Program-made: the position numbers and the translations under genes
Assembly: GCA_023627715.1 (NCBI GenBank)
Contig: JAMAHW010000022.1
Span: 186,001 to 250,000 of the forward strand
Direction: 5' to 3'
DNA: 64,000 nt
DNA from: Periconia sp. R9002
Lineage: Eukaryota > Ascomycota > Dothideomycetes > Pleosporales > Periconiaceae
Notes under the pieces: generated by a model
Database searches by the model: none
What the model saw: the letters and a program-made list of their open reading frames with translations, nothing else
What the model was told of the DNA's origin: nothing
Part shown: in pieces, positions 22,913 through 34,006 of the stretch
Layout: each line of letters starts with the position of its first letter
How positions within the stretch are numbered: the first letter of the stretch is position 1

Positions 22913-23298
22913 GGTTTGGAACCCCTACTGATACTGCTCAGCGGTATTCCGCCAAGTATCGCGTTCCAGCTTTAAGCCGTGAATCACGGACTCGATTTCG
23001 GAAAATTCCGAGTTATGGGTGTTGAGGGTTTGCATCTTAGGAATGCGTTGATCAACGAGTAGTGATGTTGAACTGGTGAGTGAAGCAGAATGGGATGTCG
23101 ATTCATTGCATTGATGTACGTTCAACGTCGTTCGTTGAGCGGTCCCGCCTGCTTACATCATCCGCTTCTTTGCACCTTCCTCTCAGTTGTTTGGTATCGA
23201 GACACACTACGCGGCATTCCATGTTCAGATACTGATCATGATCTGTAACCACAAAGGGTGTATGAAGCTAATTTCTTACTTATGATATCGGTATGGGG

Positions 23299-24635
23299 TT
23301 ATATATTGAACCCGCCGTGTCGAGCAGCCTCAATAAATCGCCACAGGCCCGCTTCTTCCGCTGCTCGCCTCACTGAAGAGACCTCGTCCAAGTCAACAGG
23401 CCGGTTGATATCGGCGTAACGGACGTTTTGGCCAGCACTTCTTTCTTTAGTATCTCGCCGTGGCTTTCCAACATGGGCGCGGGGGAAATATTGTTCCATG
23501 ACATGCACCATCAGGTCTTTCGAGACATTATTGGCTAACCAACTCATTATTTCACGACCTTCGTCTTCTTTACCCGGCATGACTGACCCCATTAGAACGA
23601 ATGTTAGCCTTGAGCTGTCAATACTTCTGCAGAAGTGCAAAATAACTTACCCAAGTGCCGCACGAGCACTCCCTTTTTCGCGATTCCATCACCCGTGAAG
23701 CATAGATCACCTACTTGTGCATGCATCGCTTTTACGCTCTCCATGGCTGTTTGGGTATAATTTTCCGCCTTCAAAAGCCTCTTACCCGTTTCATCTTTCC
23801 AGACTTTGAAATCTGGAAGATAGATGTCTACCAATCCATCCAGCAACTCTAAACTCTCAAGCGAGTCGAATGAGGAAGTATTGTAAATGATAGGGATCTT
23901 GAGTTTTCCCTCTTCACGTGCATGAAGAATCGAAAGAACGACTTGTGGGACGACGTGCTCGGGGGTGACAAGATTGATGTTGTGTACGTGCCCGACATCC
24001 TGTTACACCGATGACGCATACATTGATCAGCTCCATGAACTTTAAATTACGTGCATGACTATGGCTTTGAGAGAACGGTGGTACAAAGCATTTGAATAGT
24101 TTAAGCACTTACCTGTAGCTTTACGTACCAATCCGCGAGTTCCTCCGGCGTCAAGTCAAATCCATTTGTTTGGTGAGCGATATCATAGTTTTGGCAGAAC
24201 ACACATCTCATGTTACATCCGCTAAAAAAAACACTGCCGGATCCATGATGGCCCTGAAAACAAGGTTCTTCGCCAAAGTGTGGTGCTTGTATGGATCAGC
24301 AACTGGAGTGACCATTGAAAGGGGTAGGCTCGTTGGGACCTCCATTACCTACCTATGGTGTTCACTTTCACCGTCTCAGCCCCAATCAAGCACATACCCG
24401 TCTTCTCGTAACGATTCACCCCACATAGCCGCGGGCACAGGTTGCACTCACGTAAGTGAGCATATGCAAGTGATCGCTTCTTGGCTGCATCGACAGAGGA
24501 GAGAAGCTGGTAGCGTGGGATATAGTCATCCAGTAGCCACGGGGGCGCTAGATGAAGTCGACGCCTCTGTGTTCGACATAACTGAGGTAGCCGCGACCGT
24601 CTTACCATCGATCGGACCTGTGAGAGTACAACCAT
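23299..24635 (-). CDS. PflX-like radical SAM protein
   Basis: Exons 24353-24635, 24113-24285, 23651-23999 and 23299-23582 give 362 residues. The radical SAM cluster-binding motif CxxxCxxC is at Cys118, Cys122 and Cys125 (SGCNMRCVFCQNYDIAHQ). Before it lies the accessory cysteine set of this subfamily, CNLCPRLCGVNR (64, 67, 71) plus Cys82. After it come NGFDLTPEELADWYVKLQ, NINLVTPEHVVPQVV and VDIYLPDFKVWK, all landmarks of proteins annotated as PflX or pyruvate-formate-lyase-activating-enzyme-like. The substrate is unknown. The N-terminus (residues 1-30) is Arg-rich without acidic residues, as in mitochondrial presequences, which would suit an Fe-S enzyme; the exact start is uncertain. Splices restore TIAPHFGEEP and VRHLVMPGKEDEGRE, conserved joins, supporting the model. 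Confidence 0.88.
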
Positions 24636-25576
24636 ACCTGGCAGACTGATAGGACTGTCTCAGATTACATGTAGTCACTATACTGCCGTTGATGTTGATG
24701 AAGAATGCAGAAACGTAAGGATTGATTTCGTGTACGTCAGGAACGGAAACAGTTCCGCACAGGCTAGCCTCCTTTTGGAATGCCATCGGCTTGGCAAGAG
24801 TCATCTCTCTGAACCCTTTCGAGCCTTTGACACCGACCATGCAATCGCATTTCTATTCACCTGATACTTACCCTTTCCAAGGCACTTTGCACATTAGCAA
24901 CCTTGTCCGACTCATCACTGGAGCTCATAATTCATGAATATAATCGAGTTCCCTTTGCAAAGATCGTTAAATTTGACATTTGTGGGTTTGCTGGTATTTG
25001 ATCCACGAACAATCCAATGGATACATGCGCCCGTACGTACGTAATGTACTACACATGTACGCATGACCCATTGGAGAGACAGCACACGTGATTTGCAACT
25101 CTCTACCTTAACATATCCGTTCCAACGTTCAACATTGGTCTCTTGCCAGCTTGAGGTCTGCCCTGAACTTCACCACAAATAACCTGTTACTGGACCATTT
25201 ACTCTATGGAGTCGTATGATTCATACCATACCACTCACAAGACCACTTCTAGTCTATATTTGTGCAAGAGCATTAACCCATACTAAGTCTAGTTCTAATG
25301 AGGGATAAAGACTTTTTGGTGTTGTTAGCAAGTTGGTCGTTCTTCCAGTTGTACAGATTTCTGTTTGTACCATTCAATGTGTGATACAGCTGCCAATTCC
25401 TTGAGGCCCAGAACTCATCATCACGTTGGGCCACAAATGCGAGAGGGTTTGCCACAGGGCTAGGCCACCAGGAACATCTATATAAGTCTGCGCACATTCA
25501 CCTGCTCCTGCAAGTTCATCACCATCTTCATTCAGTTCGGCTTGATACCATAATCTTGAGAATACCTCTGTCAAAA
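24636..25576. other. Intergenic region between divergent genes
   Basis: About 0.9 kb between the radical SAM start and the But2-like gene. A frame open on the minus strand at 24526-24840 overlaps the radical SAM start but matches no family. The right end holds the But2-like promoter. Confidence 0.4.
25479..25486 (+). promoter_or_regulatory. Probable TATA box of the But2-like secreted gene
   Basis: TATATAAG sits 98 bases before the ATG of the But2-like gene. Confidence 0.5.
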
Positions 25577-26190
25577 ATGCGTTTCGTTGCCTTCATTCCG
25601 GCTCTCTTCGCCGTGCCCACCCTCGGGGCTCTCATCGACAAGCAATACGCCCACCTTATCGTTCCCCTCAATGAATCCCAGGAATACACGCCCATGGGCA
25701 CGCAAAAGTCCTTCGACATTGAGCGCAAGGTGCATTATTCCCACACCACCACGTTCAGATCCCAAATTAACTCTCCTTGCCGCAGGTCTCGACCCTCTTC
25801 CTCTTCGATGTACCCGACAATAACGCCGTCTGGTGCAACCTCAAGCTCACTATCAACACCGATTCGGCGCGCGGAGCACCCTACAAAGTCTGGGGTGACA
25901 CGGGTGATGAAGATTTCTACGTCTTCAATGTGTCGACAGTGTCGCGTCATATCAACAAGGACAAAGATACCTGGCACGATCACCCGGAGATTAAGGACTG
26001 GGTCGCTACCTTCAAGGTATGGAAAAATGGACGTGTGGACCAAAGCGGCGGCTTGTTTTTTGCTTGCGCGAAGAACAACATCGCAGAGTACGTTGCCCAT
26101 CCAGCGGATTTGAGCAAGAACGGTGGCTTCACCATCTATGAGCTATGGGACCCTCCGCATGGGTTTACGTATGAGGGGTTCCTTCCATGA
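25577..26190 (+). CDS. Small secreted But2-like protein
   Basis: Exons 25577-25729 and 25786-26190 (56-bp intron, acceptor CCGCAG) give 185 residues. A signal peptide (MRFVAFIPALFAVPTLGA) is followed by a beta-rich domain with the order of motifs seen in fungal proteins assigned to the But2 C-terminal (ubiquitin 3 binding) family: a Leu-Ile-Val-Pro strand, STLFLFDVPDNNAVWCNLKL across the splice, then DEDFYVFNVS and a final NGGFTIYELWDPPHGF. Two cysteines remain in the mature part. Such proteins are numerous and secreted in plant-associated ascomycetes, with no proven activity. The alternative upstream ATG at 25556 would put charge before the signal peptide and is less likely. Confidence 0.8.
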
Positions 26191-26379
26191 TCGTGGTTTA
26201 CCCCAGAGTCTTGGCCATGAAAAGCCCTTGAATGGGAACCAAAGGATTGTGGGGGAGAAATTCGGTGTTTCTGCGCCTTTCTTTCCTTCCAAACCTTCTT
26301 TCAGATTGATAGCTTACAAGATATCAAATGATATCTTAGCAGACTCAGAAACAATGTCACTCGTTATAAACCTCCCCGA

Positions 26380-26404
26380 GATACTCTGTGAGGATCAAAT
26401 TCAA
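26380..26404. repeat. First copy of a dispersed 25-mer
   Basis: Exact match to 59697-59721; flanked here by two short CCTCCCCG-containing repeats. Chance identity over 25 bases in 64 kb is very unlikely, so it probably marks remnants of one repeat family. Confidence 0.9.
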
Positions 26405-27035
26405 TTTCAATTTCATAAACCTCCCCGTGTTGATCAATCCTGATGTTCCTCGGGCCCAATCCACACTACCTTACATATCAACTATACACTTGATGTACCC
26501 ACGCCTCACCCACCGGTCCGGGATTGATGCAATGCAAAATAAATCGCCGTAACTGGTTCATCATGTTTATATCCGCTATGCAAATTCAACAACACAGATG
26601 GACTGTGAGTAAGATCATTAATTGAGATAGAACATGGCATTTGAATATTGTAGTCCTCTGTTTCCCTAGTTTTTTCGCTCTCGTTCTGTTTGGAAAAAGA
26701 CTAGTATGGCGTCATACCCAAGCTGCTTGGCCATATCACGATCGCATTACCAAGCACACCTAATTTGAACCTCAACTCAATCGCTATAAGACCGAGCGTT
26801 ATGCATATACGGGAGCGTACAGTGTACAGATGGTATAGTGTACCTAGCAGGCGGACCCACCCGTGCATCAGATATACCCAATGCGGAAATTTTCGCTAGC
26901 GCCCCGCTCACGTGAGAATGATTTAATAATGCAGACATCAACTCAATTGTACCTTTGCATGTTTAGGGTAAAAAGTTAGCATGTGATGAAAAAGAAAGAA
27001 TATAATGGAAAATGTCATCACGAGCTGTGAGTAAG

Positions 27036-27044
27036 TATAAATAG
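27036..27044 (+). promoter_or_regulatory. Probable TATA box of the MDR reductase gene
   Basis: TATAAATAG is 160 bases upstream of the ATG at 27196. Confidence 0.45.
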
Positions 27045-27195
27045 AGGTTGTAAATCCCACGATGGTATGCGACTCCTCAGCACAGCAACTTGAGATTGAT
27101 AGGTTTCTTCTCACTTAGAATATCCCTCATATTGCCTGCAAGCTTAACTTACCCGACTCGAAAAGGTACTACAAGTCCCTACCCATCCCAGGAAA

Positions 27196-28486
27196 ATGTC
27201 AAAAACCCACAACGCAGTAGCAACCGTCTCCCTCAAAGGACCCCTCGGTATAATCTCCGTGCCCACCGTAACACCTCAAGCTGATCAGGTTCTCATTCGC
27301 AACGAATGGACTGCCTCGACGCCTCTTGATCTCCACCAAAACGATGGAGGGCTACTTGTGACGCACCCGCAGGTCCTGGGTGATACCATTGGGGGAACAG
27401 TTGTGGAGGTTGGTCCGGACGTTAAGAGGTTAAAGGTTGGTGACAAGGTGTTTGGGTTTGGGTGGCGGAAGCAGGAGGAGAAGGCGCAGCAGGAGTTTGT
27501 TACTATTGAGGAGTGGTTGGTTGGTCTTGTAAGTATTCATATTTTCTCTTGTATGCGGTCCGTAATAAGCACAGGATAGCGATGAGGAGATCGCTGGAAG
27601 AACTTGAATGCTGACAACATAAATTTCCAATATAGCTCCCCGAAGGCTTCACCCTCCCACAAGCTGTTACCCTCCCCAACAACTTCGTCACTGTCTTCCA
27701 CGCCGTGACCGCCGATCTTTCCCTCGACCTCCCCTGGCCAAAGCCAGCTTCCTACTCACCCACAGAAAAGGATACCGCACTGCTGATATGGGGTGGCGCA
27801 TCCTCGGTAGGACAATTCGCGATCCAAATTCTTACCTATTACGGGTACACCAACATCCTTGCCACGGCATCGAAACGGCATCATGAAAAGTTGAGGGCGA
27901 TGGGAGCGAAGCATGTTTTCGATTACAACGAAGCCAATGTGGTAGATGCGATTCTCGAGGTTGGTGATGCGGAGAAGGGAATCCCGTTGGTGCTGGATTG
28001 TATTGGAAGTGTGAAGGGAAGCATTGAGCCGATTTCAAGGGTTGCGAAGAAAGGAGCGAGAGTGGCGATACTACTGCCGATTATTGTGAAGCACTCCAGT
28101 GAGAAGGAGAAGCCGGTTTACGCCATGGACGTTGAGAAGGTCGTGCAGTGGGAGGAAGGGGTTAAGGCGAGGGGTGTGAGGACGCATTTTTACTTGCAGG
28201 TTGGTTTCCCCAAGGTTCTTCTCGCTCTTCAATGTTTTTTGGGGGTACTGGGATCAAGGGGAGTGGACTAATTTGGCTGACAGCTTGAGTACAGAATCAG
28301 TTTTTCAAAGAGCATTTGCAGGCTGATATCATGCCTGCTATGTTGAAGGAGGGCATCGTGAAGCCGAATGCACAGAAAATTATTGAGGGAGCCACGCTTT
28401 TGGAGAGAGCGCAGAAAGCGATGAATGCGCTGAGGAGAAAAGAGGCGAGTATGGAACGGTTGGTCTGGAGGGTTTCGGAGGCGTAA
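27196..28486 (+). CDS. Zinc-independent MDR oxidoreductase (quinone/enoyl reductase type)
   Basis: Exons 27196-27528, 27636-28199 and 28295-28486, all phase 0, give 362 residues of a cytosolic NAD(P)H-dependent medium-chain reductase. The GroES-like domain comes first (VLGDTIGGTVVEVGPDVKR, LKVGDKVFGFG). The Rossmann domain contains the nucleotide-binding loop GGASSVGQFAIQI (residues 164-176). There is no GHE motif and no cysteine cluster for zinc, so it belongs with the quinone or trans-enoyl reductases rather than alcohol dehydrogenases. Fungal relatives are often called toxD-like or zinc-binding dehydrogenases; some work in secondary metabolism, but no synthase gene is near. The third exon supplies the C-terminal helices (QADIMPAMLKEGIVKPNAQK). 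Confidence 0.9.
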
Positions 28487-29548
28487 TTAAACAGCGAACA
28501 TGTTTGGACCATAAAATGCCGTGTAAGCGTAATGAGCGATGATGTTGGTGTTGGTGGTGGTGGGTCTCCGACGTTTTAGAACGGCGCTAGAAGGCGAGGG
28601 AATCGTTCACCCCGAGTCCAATCATAGTTACCGCTACCAACGTCTTTCTCAATTCCTCGTGGTGCAACAACGTCTTACAATTTTGTACATAAAATATCAC
28701 CGACGGTGAGATGAATGAAAGTCCGAACTTGACCGCTCGTTCGGATCTAACAAGCCATGTGTTCGCAACCAAGCTCCTGCAATATCGCGAACCGACATTT
28801 CGATATCTTAGCATAAGACGCCCCCACCCACAGCCGCATAATCTCTCTTAAAATGAAACACATGAAGCGTTTCAACCCGGGTCATCGGTGCTTCGCTCTG
28901 ATTAAGCGATTCGCCTGCCTTCGGCAACCTTCCAGTAAACAGTCTAGCGGCGGCGCCTCTTCCAACGTCTTGGTGTATGCGCGGCGGTTGCTTGTTTATC
29001 GTGTTTAGTGAGCTTTGTGCTAATTACGCAGATGTGCACAGGATCGATGTTGCGTTTTTTCGCCAATGCTCATTTCGCGCCACGCCTTTTTTGGTTTCCG
29101 TGGAATGTCTCTTATTGGTGGTTTAATATATTCAAGCTCTCAGATTAAGCTTCGAGCATGGCATGATCCTCCTTGGACTACTGCACCGATAGTCAAATAG
29201 CATTGTCCACATTGTACTAGAAATGTCGATAGCGTGTACGAATTCAGCGGCTGGAAAGCTAATGGGCCCCATGTTTCACAAGTTTGATGACATGTCCCAC
29301 CGAAGCGTGGATGACGGAAACAGCCCAATTCCGTGTGAGAGTATATATGAGAAGTAGGAGTCTGCTCACATCGGGACTTCACCCTCGCGGCACTTTTCTT
29401 CCACAGGATCTTCTTGCTCATTTTCGGTCTGAGACCACACATTCGTTCTTCAGTCACTCATTCATTTTCCACAACGAAGCTAGGCTTCCAACACTCTTTA
29501 CCAAAACCTCCAACTCCTATCCATCTCGAGCCAATCTCAGACGACAAA
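28487..29548. other. Intergenic region upstream of the AA16-type LPMO
   Basis: About 1 kb. A TATA-like box is at 29341-29349. No gene or repeat was recognised. Confidence 0.45.
29341..29349 (+). promoter_or_regulatory. Probable TATA box of the AA16-type LPMO gene
   Basis: GTATATATG lies about 200 bases before the ATG and is followed by CT-rich leader sequence (29370-29540), typical of strongly expressed fungal genes. Confidence 0.45.
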
Positions 29549-30454
29549 ATGAAGTCCTACACCGCAATCAACCTCGCGGCTCTTGCCTCCACCGTCGCCG
29601 CCCACGGTTACATCAAATCTCCCGCACCCCGTATGCCCGGCGATGCCATGGCCGCAGCCTGCGGTCAGCAAATCTTCCAAACCTTCAGCTCCGATATCAA
29701 CGGCAACATGCAAGGCGCGCTCCAGAACCCCGGTCCCAACTATGATGCCGCCAAGTGTAACATCTGGACGTGCAAGGGTATGCAGTTCGACGACAACAAG
29801 GCCAACGTGCAGGCCTACACTGCAGGTCAGACAGTGCCGATGGTTATCAACATCGCCGCTCCCCACACTGGTGTTGCGAACGTGACCGTCATCGATCTTG
29901 CAACTTCTTCGCCGATTGGTGAGCCATTGAAGAGCTGGGACGTGTATGCTTCGACCGCTCGTGGTGTTCAGCCCGATGAGAAGAACTTCGACATCACGAT
30001 CCCCTCTGATCTGGGCAGCAAGTGTGCCACCGCCGGTGCTTGTGCGATCCAGTGGTGGTGGGATTCCCGCGAGGTTGACCAGACCTACGCTGGTTGCATC
30101 GACTTTACTGTCGGTGGATCTGGCTCTGGATCCGCTCCCGCTCCCGCTCCATCAAGCAGTGCCGCCGCTCCTGCTACCAGCGCTGCCGCCCCTGCCCCCA
30201 GCTCTGCCCCGTCTTCCAGCGCTGTTGCCTCCCCCAGCTCTACGCCTAGCTCCGCGGCCGCTCCCCAACCTACCACCCTAGCTACCTCCGCTCGCCCTGC
30301 TCCTACTAGCGGTTCCGGTTCTGGAAATGCCGGTACAGCTGTCGCAAAGTACGGACAGTGCGGTGGTAAGGAGTACAAGGGTGCTACTTCTTGCGCTGAC
30401 GGCTGGACTTGCAAGGAGCAGAACCCTTACTACAGCCAGTGTGTCTCTCCCTAA
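29549..30454 (+). CDS. Secreted lytic polysaccharide monooxygenase, AA16-type, with CBM1
   Basis: Intronless, 301 residues. Signal peptide 1-18 ([18 protein letters not shown]) leaves His19 as the mature N-terminus, the first ligand of the copper histidine brace; the second is His106 ([11 protein letters not shown]). The catalytic domain (about 19-205) shows [38 protein letters not shown] and [20 protein letters not shown], the pattern I associate with AA16 LPMOs; the LPMO call is firm, the family number is from memory. A Ser/Ala/Pro linker (about 205-265) joins a C-terminal CBM1 ([19 protein letters not shown], then a conserved NPYYSQC), which binds cellulose. In-frame ATGs upstream lack a signal peptide. 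The product probably cleaves cellulose oxidatively. Confidence 0.9.
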   Translation: MKSYTAINLAALASTVAAHGYIKSPAPRMPGDAMAAACGQQIFQTFSSDINGNMQGALQNPGPNYDAAKCNIWTCKGMQFDDNKANVQAYTAGQTVPMVINIAAPHTGVANVTVIDLATSSPIGEPLKSWDVYASTARGVQPDEKNFDITIPSDLGSKCATAGACAIQWWWDSREVDQTYAGCIDFTVGGSGSGSAPAPAPSSSAAAPATSAAAPAPSSAPSSSAVASPSSTPSSAAAPQPTTLATSARPAPTSGSGSGNAGTAVAKYGQCGGKEYKGATSCADGWTCKEQNPYYSQCVSP

Positions 30455-30651
30455 ACGACAAGGTATTCACTTGTGGTGATCGTAACACAAGCGGCTTGGT
30501 CCGCGAGAAGGAAAGGATAAACGAGGTTTTTGATTCTATTTGTACATATCTGGGCTTGTCCAAAAATATATATATCGTGCATTTCAATGTTTTTGATAGG
30601 ACCATACGCTGAAGTGTTGATTCGGCGTGAGCCGTGCCTGCATAACTGATA

Positions 30652-32019
30652 TTAATGCACATTCCTCCACGCTAATCTCTCAAACTGATCCATCATCTCA
30701 GCCCAACATTCTCCTTGCCAGCCACGACGGGACAGCAAGTCCAGTGTCCGAAGATACAGCCGAATAGCCTGGTAATCCCTTGTCGCTCTTGTCCTACACC
30801 ACCAAACACTTTTGAACTGACACAACAGCCCAAGCCAATACCCAAACAACCACAATGCTCTTTCATCCCTGTCATGGATAAGTTGTTGAATATCCGGATT
30901 CAACTTTGCCAAGAATTGTGTGTATTGAAAAAGGTCTGGAGGATGGGTTCCCAACTCGTTCAAATACGCCAGCATAATCAAGCTTAATCGGTACTTGTCC
31001 TTTTTGTAATCGAGATATGAAGGAGTATTTACGGGTCCACACGCCGCGCCCTGTTCTTTCACGTCGAACATCCTAACCCACGACTTTGGGACTTTTTCAA
31101 AAGCGCCAGGCCTATCTGTGACCAAACAGAATTTCTCGTCGGCGAAGAACATGGGGCTTAGAAAGATGAGAATTTTCTCAATTCGCGGCATCATAGCAGT
31201 GAATAAAGACGGATAGACAGATTGCATGATAAGCCAGCCCATTCGATTCTTGTCGTTGCTGAATACCCAAGAAGAATGAAGATTTCCCCTTTCAGCTTCG
31301 ACGGCCTCCTCGGGGGCGACTGTAAATGTAAGCATGTTCAGCAGTGTTGAACTAAGAGCGATGGCGTGGATATTGGACATGGTTCTCTCTGAATCCGGTA
31401 GTGCCAGCATCTTGCGGTATGTCTGAAGCGCAAGATTCTGTTGAAAGAGCTCGGCGACACGGTGCTGGGCTACATGGGGTAGAACATGGCGAAGATGGCA
31501 TGCGGCGAGTGCTAGAACGGTTTCGCGTACAAGTGGTTCCGATTTAAAAAGCCAAATAAAGCTGTCGCTGCGGTGCATCTGGAACAAAGTTGACCAGTGG
31601 ATCTGCGCGTGTTGAATAAGATGCATGCTGGGGGTCCCGTTTGGTACGCTAGGAGCATCGAACGGTACAACGGTCACATTACTCAGTCGAGTAACCACGC
31701 ACTCATAGTCTTGTGATCGTTTCTCTCTATCATTTCGGGTGGTACTGGGATCCTCGTATGTACAAATCCGATTGTTGCGGCGACATCGCGAGCATATTGG
31801 GGTTAATTCGTCGCACTACCGGGTAGGCATTAGGATAAAACAAACAAATGTCACCTCGCAATTCTGACTCACTTTGACCCTTTTCGATCTGCACGTGAGA
31901 CATCCAGTCCTTGTTTTCTTATGATCTTTTCGATTCCTGTACTCCCGAGTCCGTAGATTGTTGTCCCCCAGAGACATAACTTGGAACGACGGATTCGGGG
32001 TTAAAGACACGACGGACAT
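30652..32019 (-). CDS. Zn2Cys6 transcription factor
   Basis: Exons 31873-32019 and 30652-31815 (57-bp intron, donor GTGAGT) give 436 residues. The binuclear cluster is formed across the splice: Cys40, Cys43, Cys50, Cys57, Cys60 and Cys67 (GCLTCRSKRVK then CDELTPICSRC), preceded by a basic arm. The remaining 365 residues match the helical fungal regulator C-terminal region (VRETVLALAACHLRHVLPHV, ALSSTLLNMLTF). Start alternatives are Met1 (32019) and Met15. It acts in the nucleus as a pathway-specific regulator. It is divergent from the SDR gene over 399 bases and convergent with the AA16-type LPMO gene; control of these neighbours is plausible but not shown. Confidence 0.9.
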
Positions 32020-32418
32020 AATGAATAGACAATATCAATGATGGGTTCTATACAGCACCGACGGGATTAACGAGATAGGTGGACAATTGAAAAGAGGTAA
32101 ACGAGCATGCAGAAGTAGGGGATTACAGCCTTTAAAGAAGCAAGGCGTGAAGGATTTCGGAGCCTGCGTCTTATTGGTCCGAATGCTCGTTTACCTGTTT
32201 TGACCTAGTTCTCTCATCGTCAGCCACCTATTATTGGGTGCTTTATTCAAGTAGTGCGGAGGTATACGGGAGAATTCAACCCCGACAAAACACGGACTTC
32301 ATATATAAATCTTTAGAATTGAAATGCTGTCGAGACACTTTCATCTGAGTTATCTCCTTGCTGTACATCGTTTCCAATCTTCCTCACAATTTTCGTTTTC
32401 CAATTTTCAGGCTTCAAG
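32020..32418. promoter_or_regulatory. Bidirectional promoter region of the Zn2Cys6 regulator and the SDR
   Basis: 399 bases between two divergent ATGs. TATA-like ATATATAAAT at 32301-32310 is 110 bases before the SDR start. I searched for inverted CGG/CCG Zn2Cys6 sites and noted only isolated CGG triplets (for example 32262 and 32294), no convincing pair. Confidence 0.5.
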
Positions 32419-33472
32419 ATGCCTCTCCTTTTCGACTTCATCCATCGACAACTCTTCCTTACTATCCATGAGCCTACCGCCTCCTTTAAAGGAAAGACTG
32501 TCATAGTTACTGGTAGCAATCAGGGTCTTGGCCTTGAAGCCGCCCGCTGGATCACCCATTTGGGCGCCACTCGCGTTATCTTAGCCTGCCGCAACCTCGA
32601 CAAAGGCGGTGCAGCAGCAACCTCTATCCGGAACAGCACAAAATGTTCACCCGAGACAATTGAAGTCTGGCCTTTGGATATGAGCTCCTACGCTTCCGTT
32701 CAAGCTTTTGCTGAAAGAGCAAAAATGGAATTACCGCGTCTGGACTGTCTGCTCGCAAATGCCGGAATGATGACCACTACATATAGCGTCACGGAAGACA
32801 ATGAGGAAACCATTACCACGAATGTCGTCTCTACATTTCTGCTTGGCTTCTTGATACACCCAAAATTGGCGGAAACAGCACACAAGTTCAACACTGAGAC
32901 TCATCTCACGTTCATTGGCTCAGAACTGTACAAAGCCGCGAAGTTCAAGGAACGGAAGGTACCCGAAGGCAAGATATTTGCGACTTTGAACAATAAGGAG
33001 ACAGCGAACATGGGTGATCGGTATAACGTGTCCAAACTCATGACTATTTTGTTGGTGGAGAAGATGGGAGAACTAGCGCCGCTGGGGAAATACGGTGTCA
33101 TCATCAATGCTGTTTGTCCTGGGTAAGTTTTTTCCGCTTATATCACTCCTTTAGATATCTCATGGGCATACAAATTGATTATGGTACTCTCGGAGTAGAT
33201 TCTGTTACAGCGGACTTACCCGAGAATACAATTCTCTCGCCATTGCTATCTTTCACAAGATGTTCGCACGCGAGACAGAGGTTGGATCAAGGCTTCTGGT
33301 CGATGTCGCAAGTGCATCATCCCAATCTCATGGGCACTATTTGCCCGATGGGAAGATTGCGACACTCGTTGGGATGTGCAAAGGCAAAGAAGGCCAGCAG
33401 TTGAAAGAGCGATTATGGGCTGAACTCACTCCGAAATTGGAAGGGATACACCAAGGCGTGACACACTTGTGA
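32419..33472 (+). CDS. Short-chain dehydrogenase/reductase
   Basis: Exons 32419-33122 and 33211-33472 (88-bp intron, donor GTAAGT) give 321 residues. Classical SDR elements are present: TGSNQGLG cofactor loop (31-38), NAG motif (LLANAGMM), and the active-site YNVSK with Tyr202 and Lys206. The splice restores INAVCPGGLTREYNS after the active site, the expected position of the PG motif. The closest type is the retinol dehydrogenase/TIC32-like fungal SDRs with a short hydrophobic N-terminal helix. The substrate is unknown. It shares an upstream region with the Zn2Cys6 regulator. Confidence 0.9.
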
Positions 33473-34006
33473 GACTGGAATTGTGTGAACATTGGTAGAC
33501 TTCTTCGACTGCTTTTAAATCCATCCAGAGACCTACTTTGGGAGTAGAATTTATTGGAGGAAATTGTAAGAAGGGAAAAAATATCATGTTAATCTTGAAT
33601 ATATATAGAAATTTGGTTTCTCTTGTGTTGTGGTCTAAGCAGTTAACTCTCTGTAGCATCCGGACGTTTCGGAACGATGATGATTAAATTCTGTGAAGTC
33701 TTTTGCCTTCCCTAGTATACAATTCTACCTTGGAATTTAATTCAACCTTACCACTCATGGAACTTGAAGAGCTTATCGGAGAGTGCATTATTTCTATCCT
33801 TATCAATTGAAACTCGCCTAGTTTACTTGCAGTTCTTACTTCGTGAGGATTCACAAAATTCTAGGCCTTTCTATATTCACGTTTTCACGAGGGTGGATAT
33901 GCGAATCTTCGGTATTTTCGAATGAGGAGAAGTAAAGCTTTCATTCTGTGAATATAATACGATGTGATTTAAGCATGCCAAAAAGTCTAGATGTTGAACT
34001 AATGGA
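33473..34006. other. AT-rich convergent intergenic region
   Basis: Between the SDR stop and the stop of the convergent NACHT gene. AT-rich, no repeat or gene seen. Confidence 0.5.

Larger units (their letters stand above)
26191..27195. other. Intergenic region containing one copy of a dispersed 25-mer
   Basis: About 1 kb. At 26380-26404 it contains a 25-base string that recurs exactly at 59697-59721. Close by, the string AAACCTCCCCG occurs twice (26367-26379 and 26416-26428 regions), suggesting a small local duplication. The right end is the MDR gene promoter. Confidence 0.5.

Noticed and set aside
24526..24840. Minus-strand frame overlapping the start of the radical SAM gene
   Set aside because: It overlaps the radical SAM exon in another frame and matches nothing. 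It may contain the 5' leader instead.
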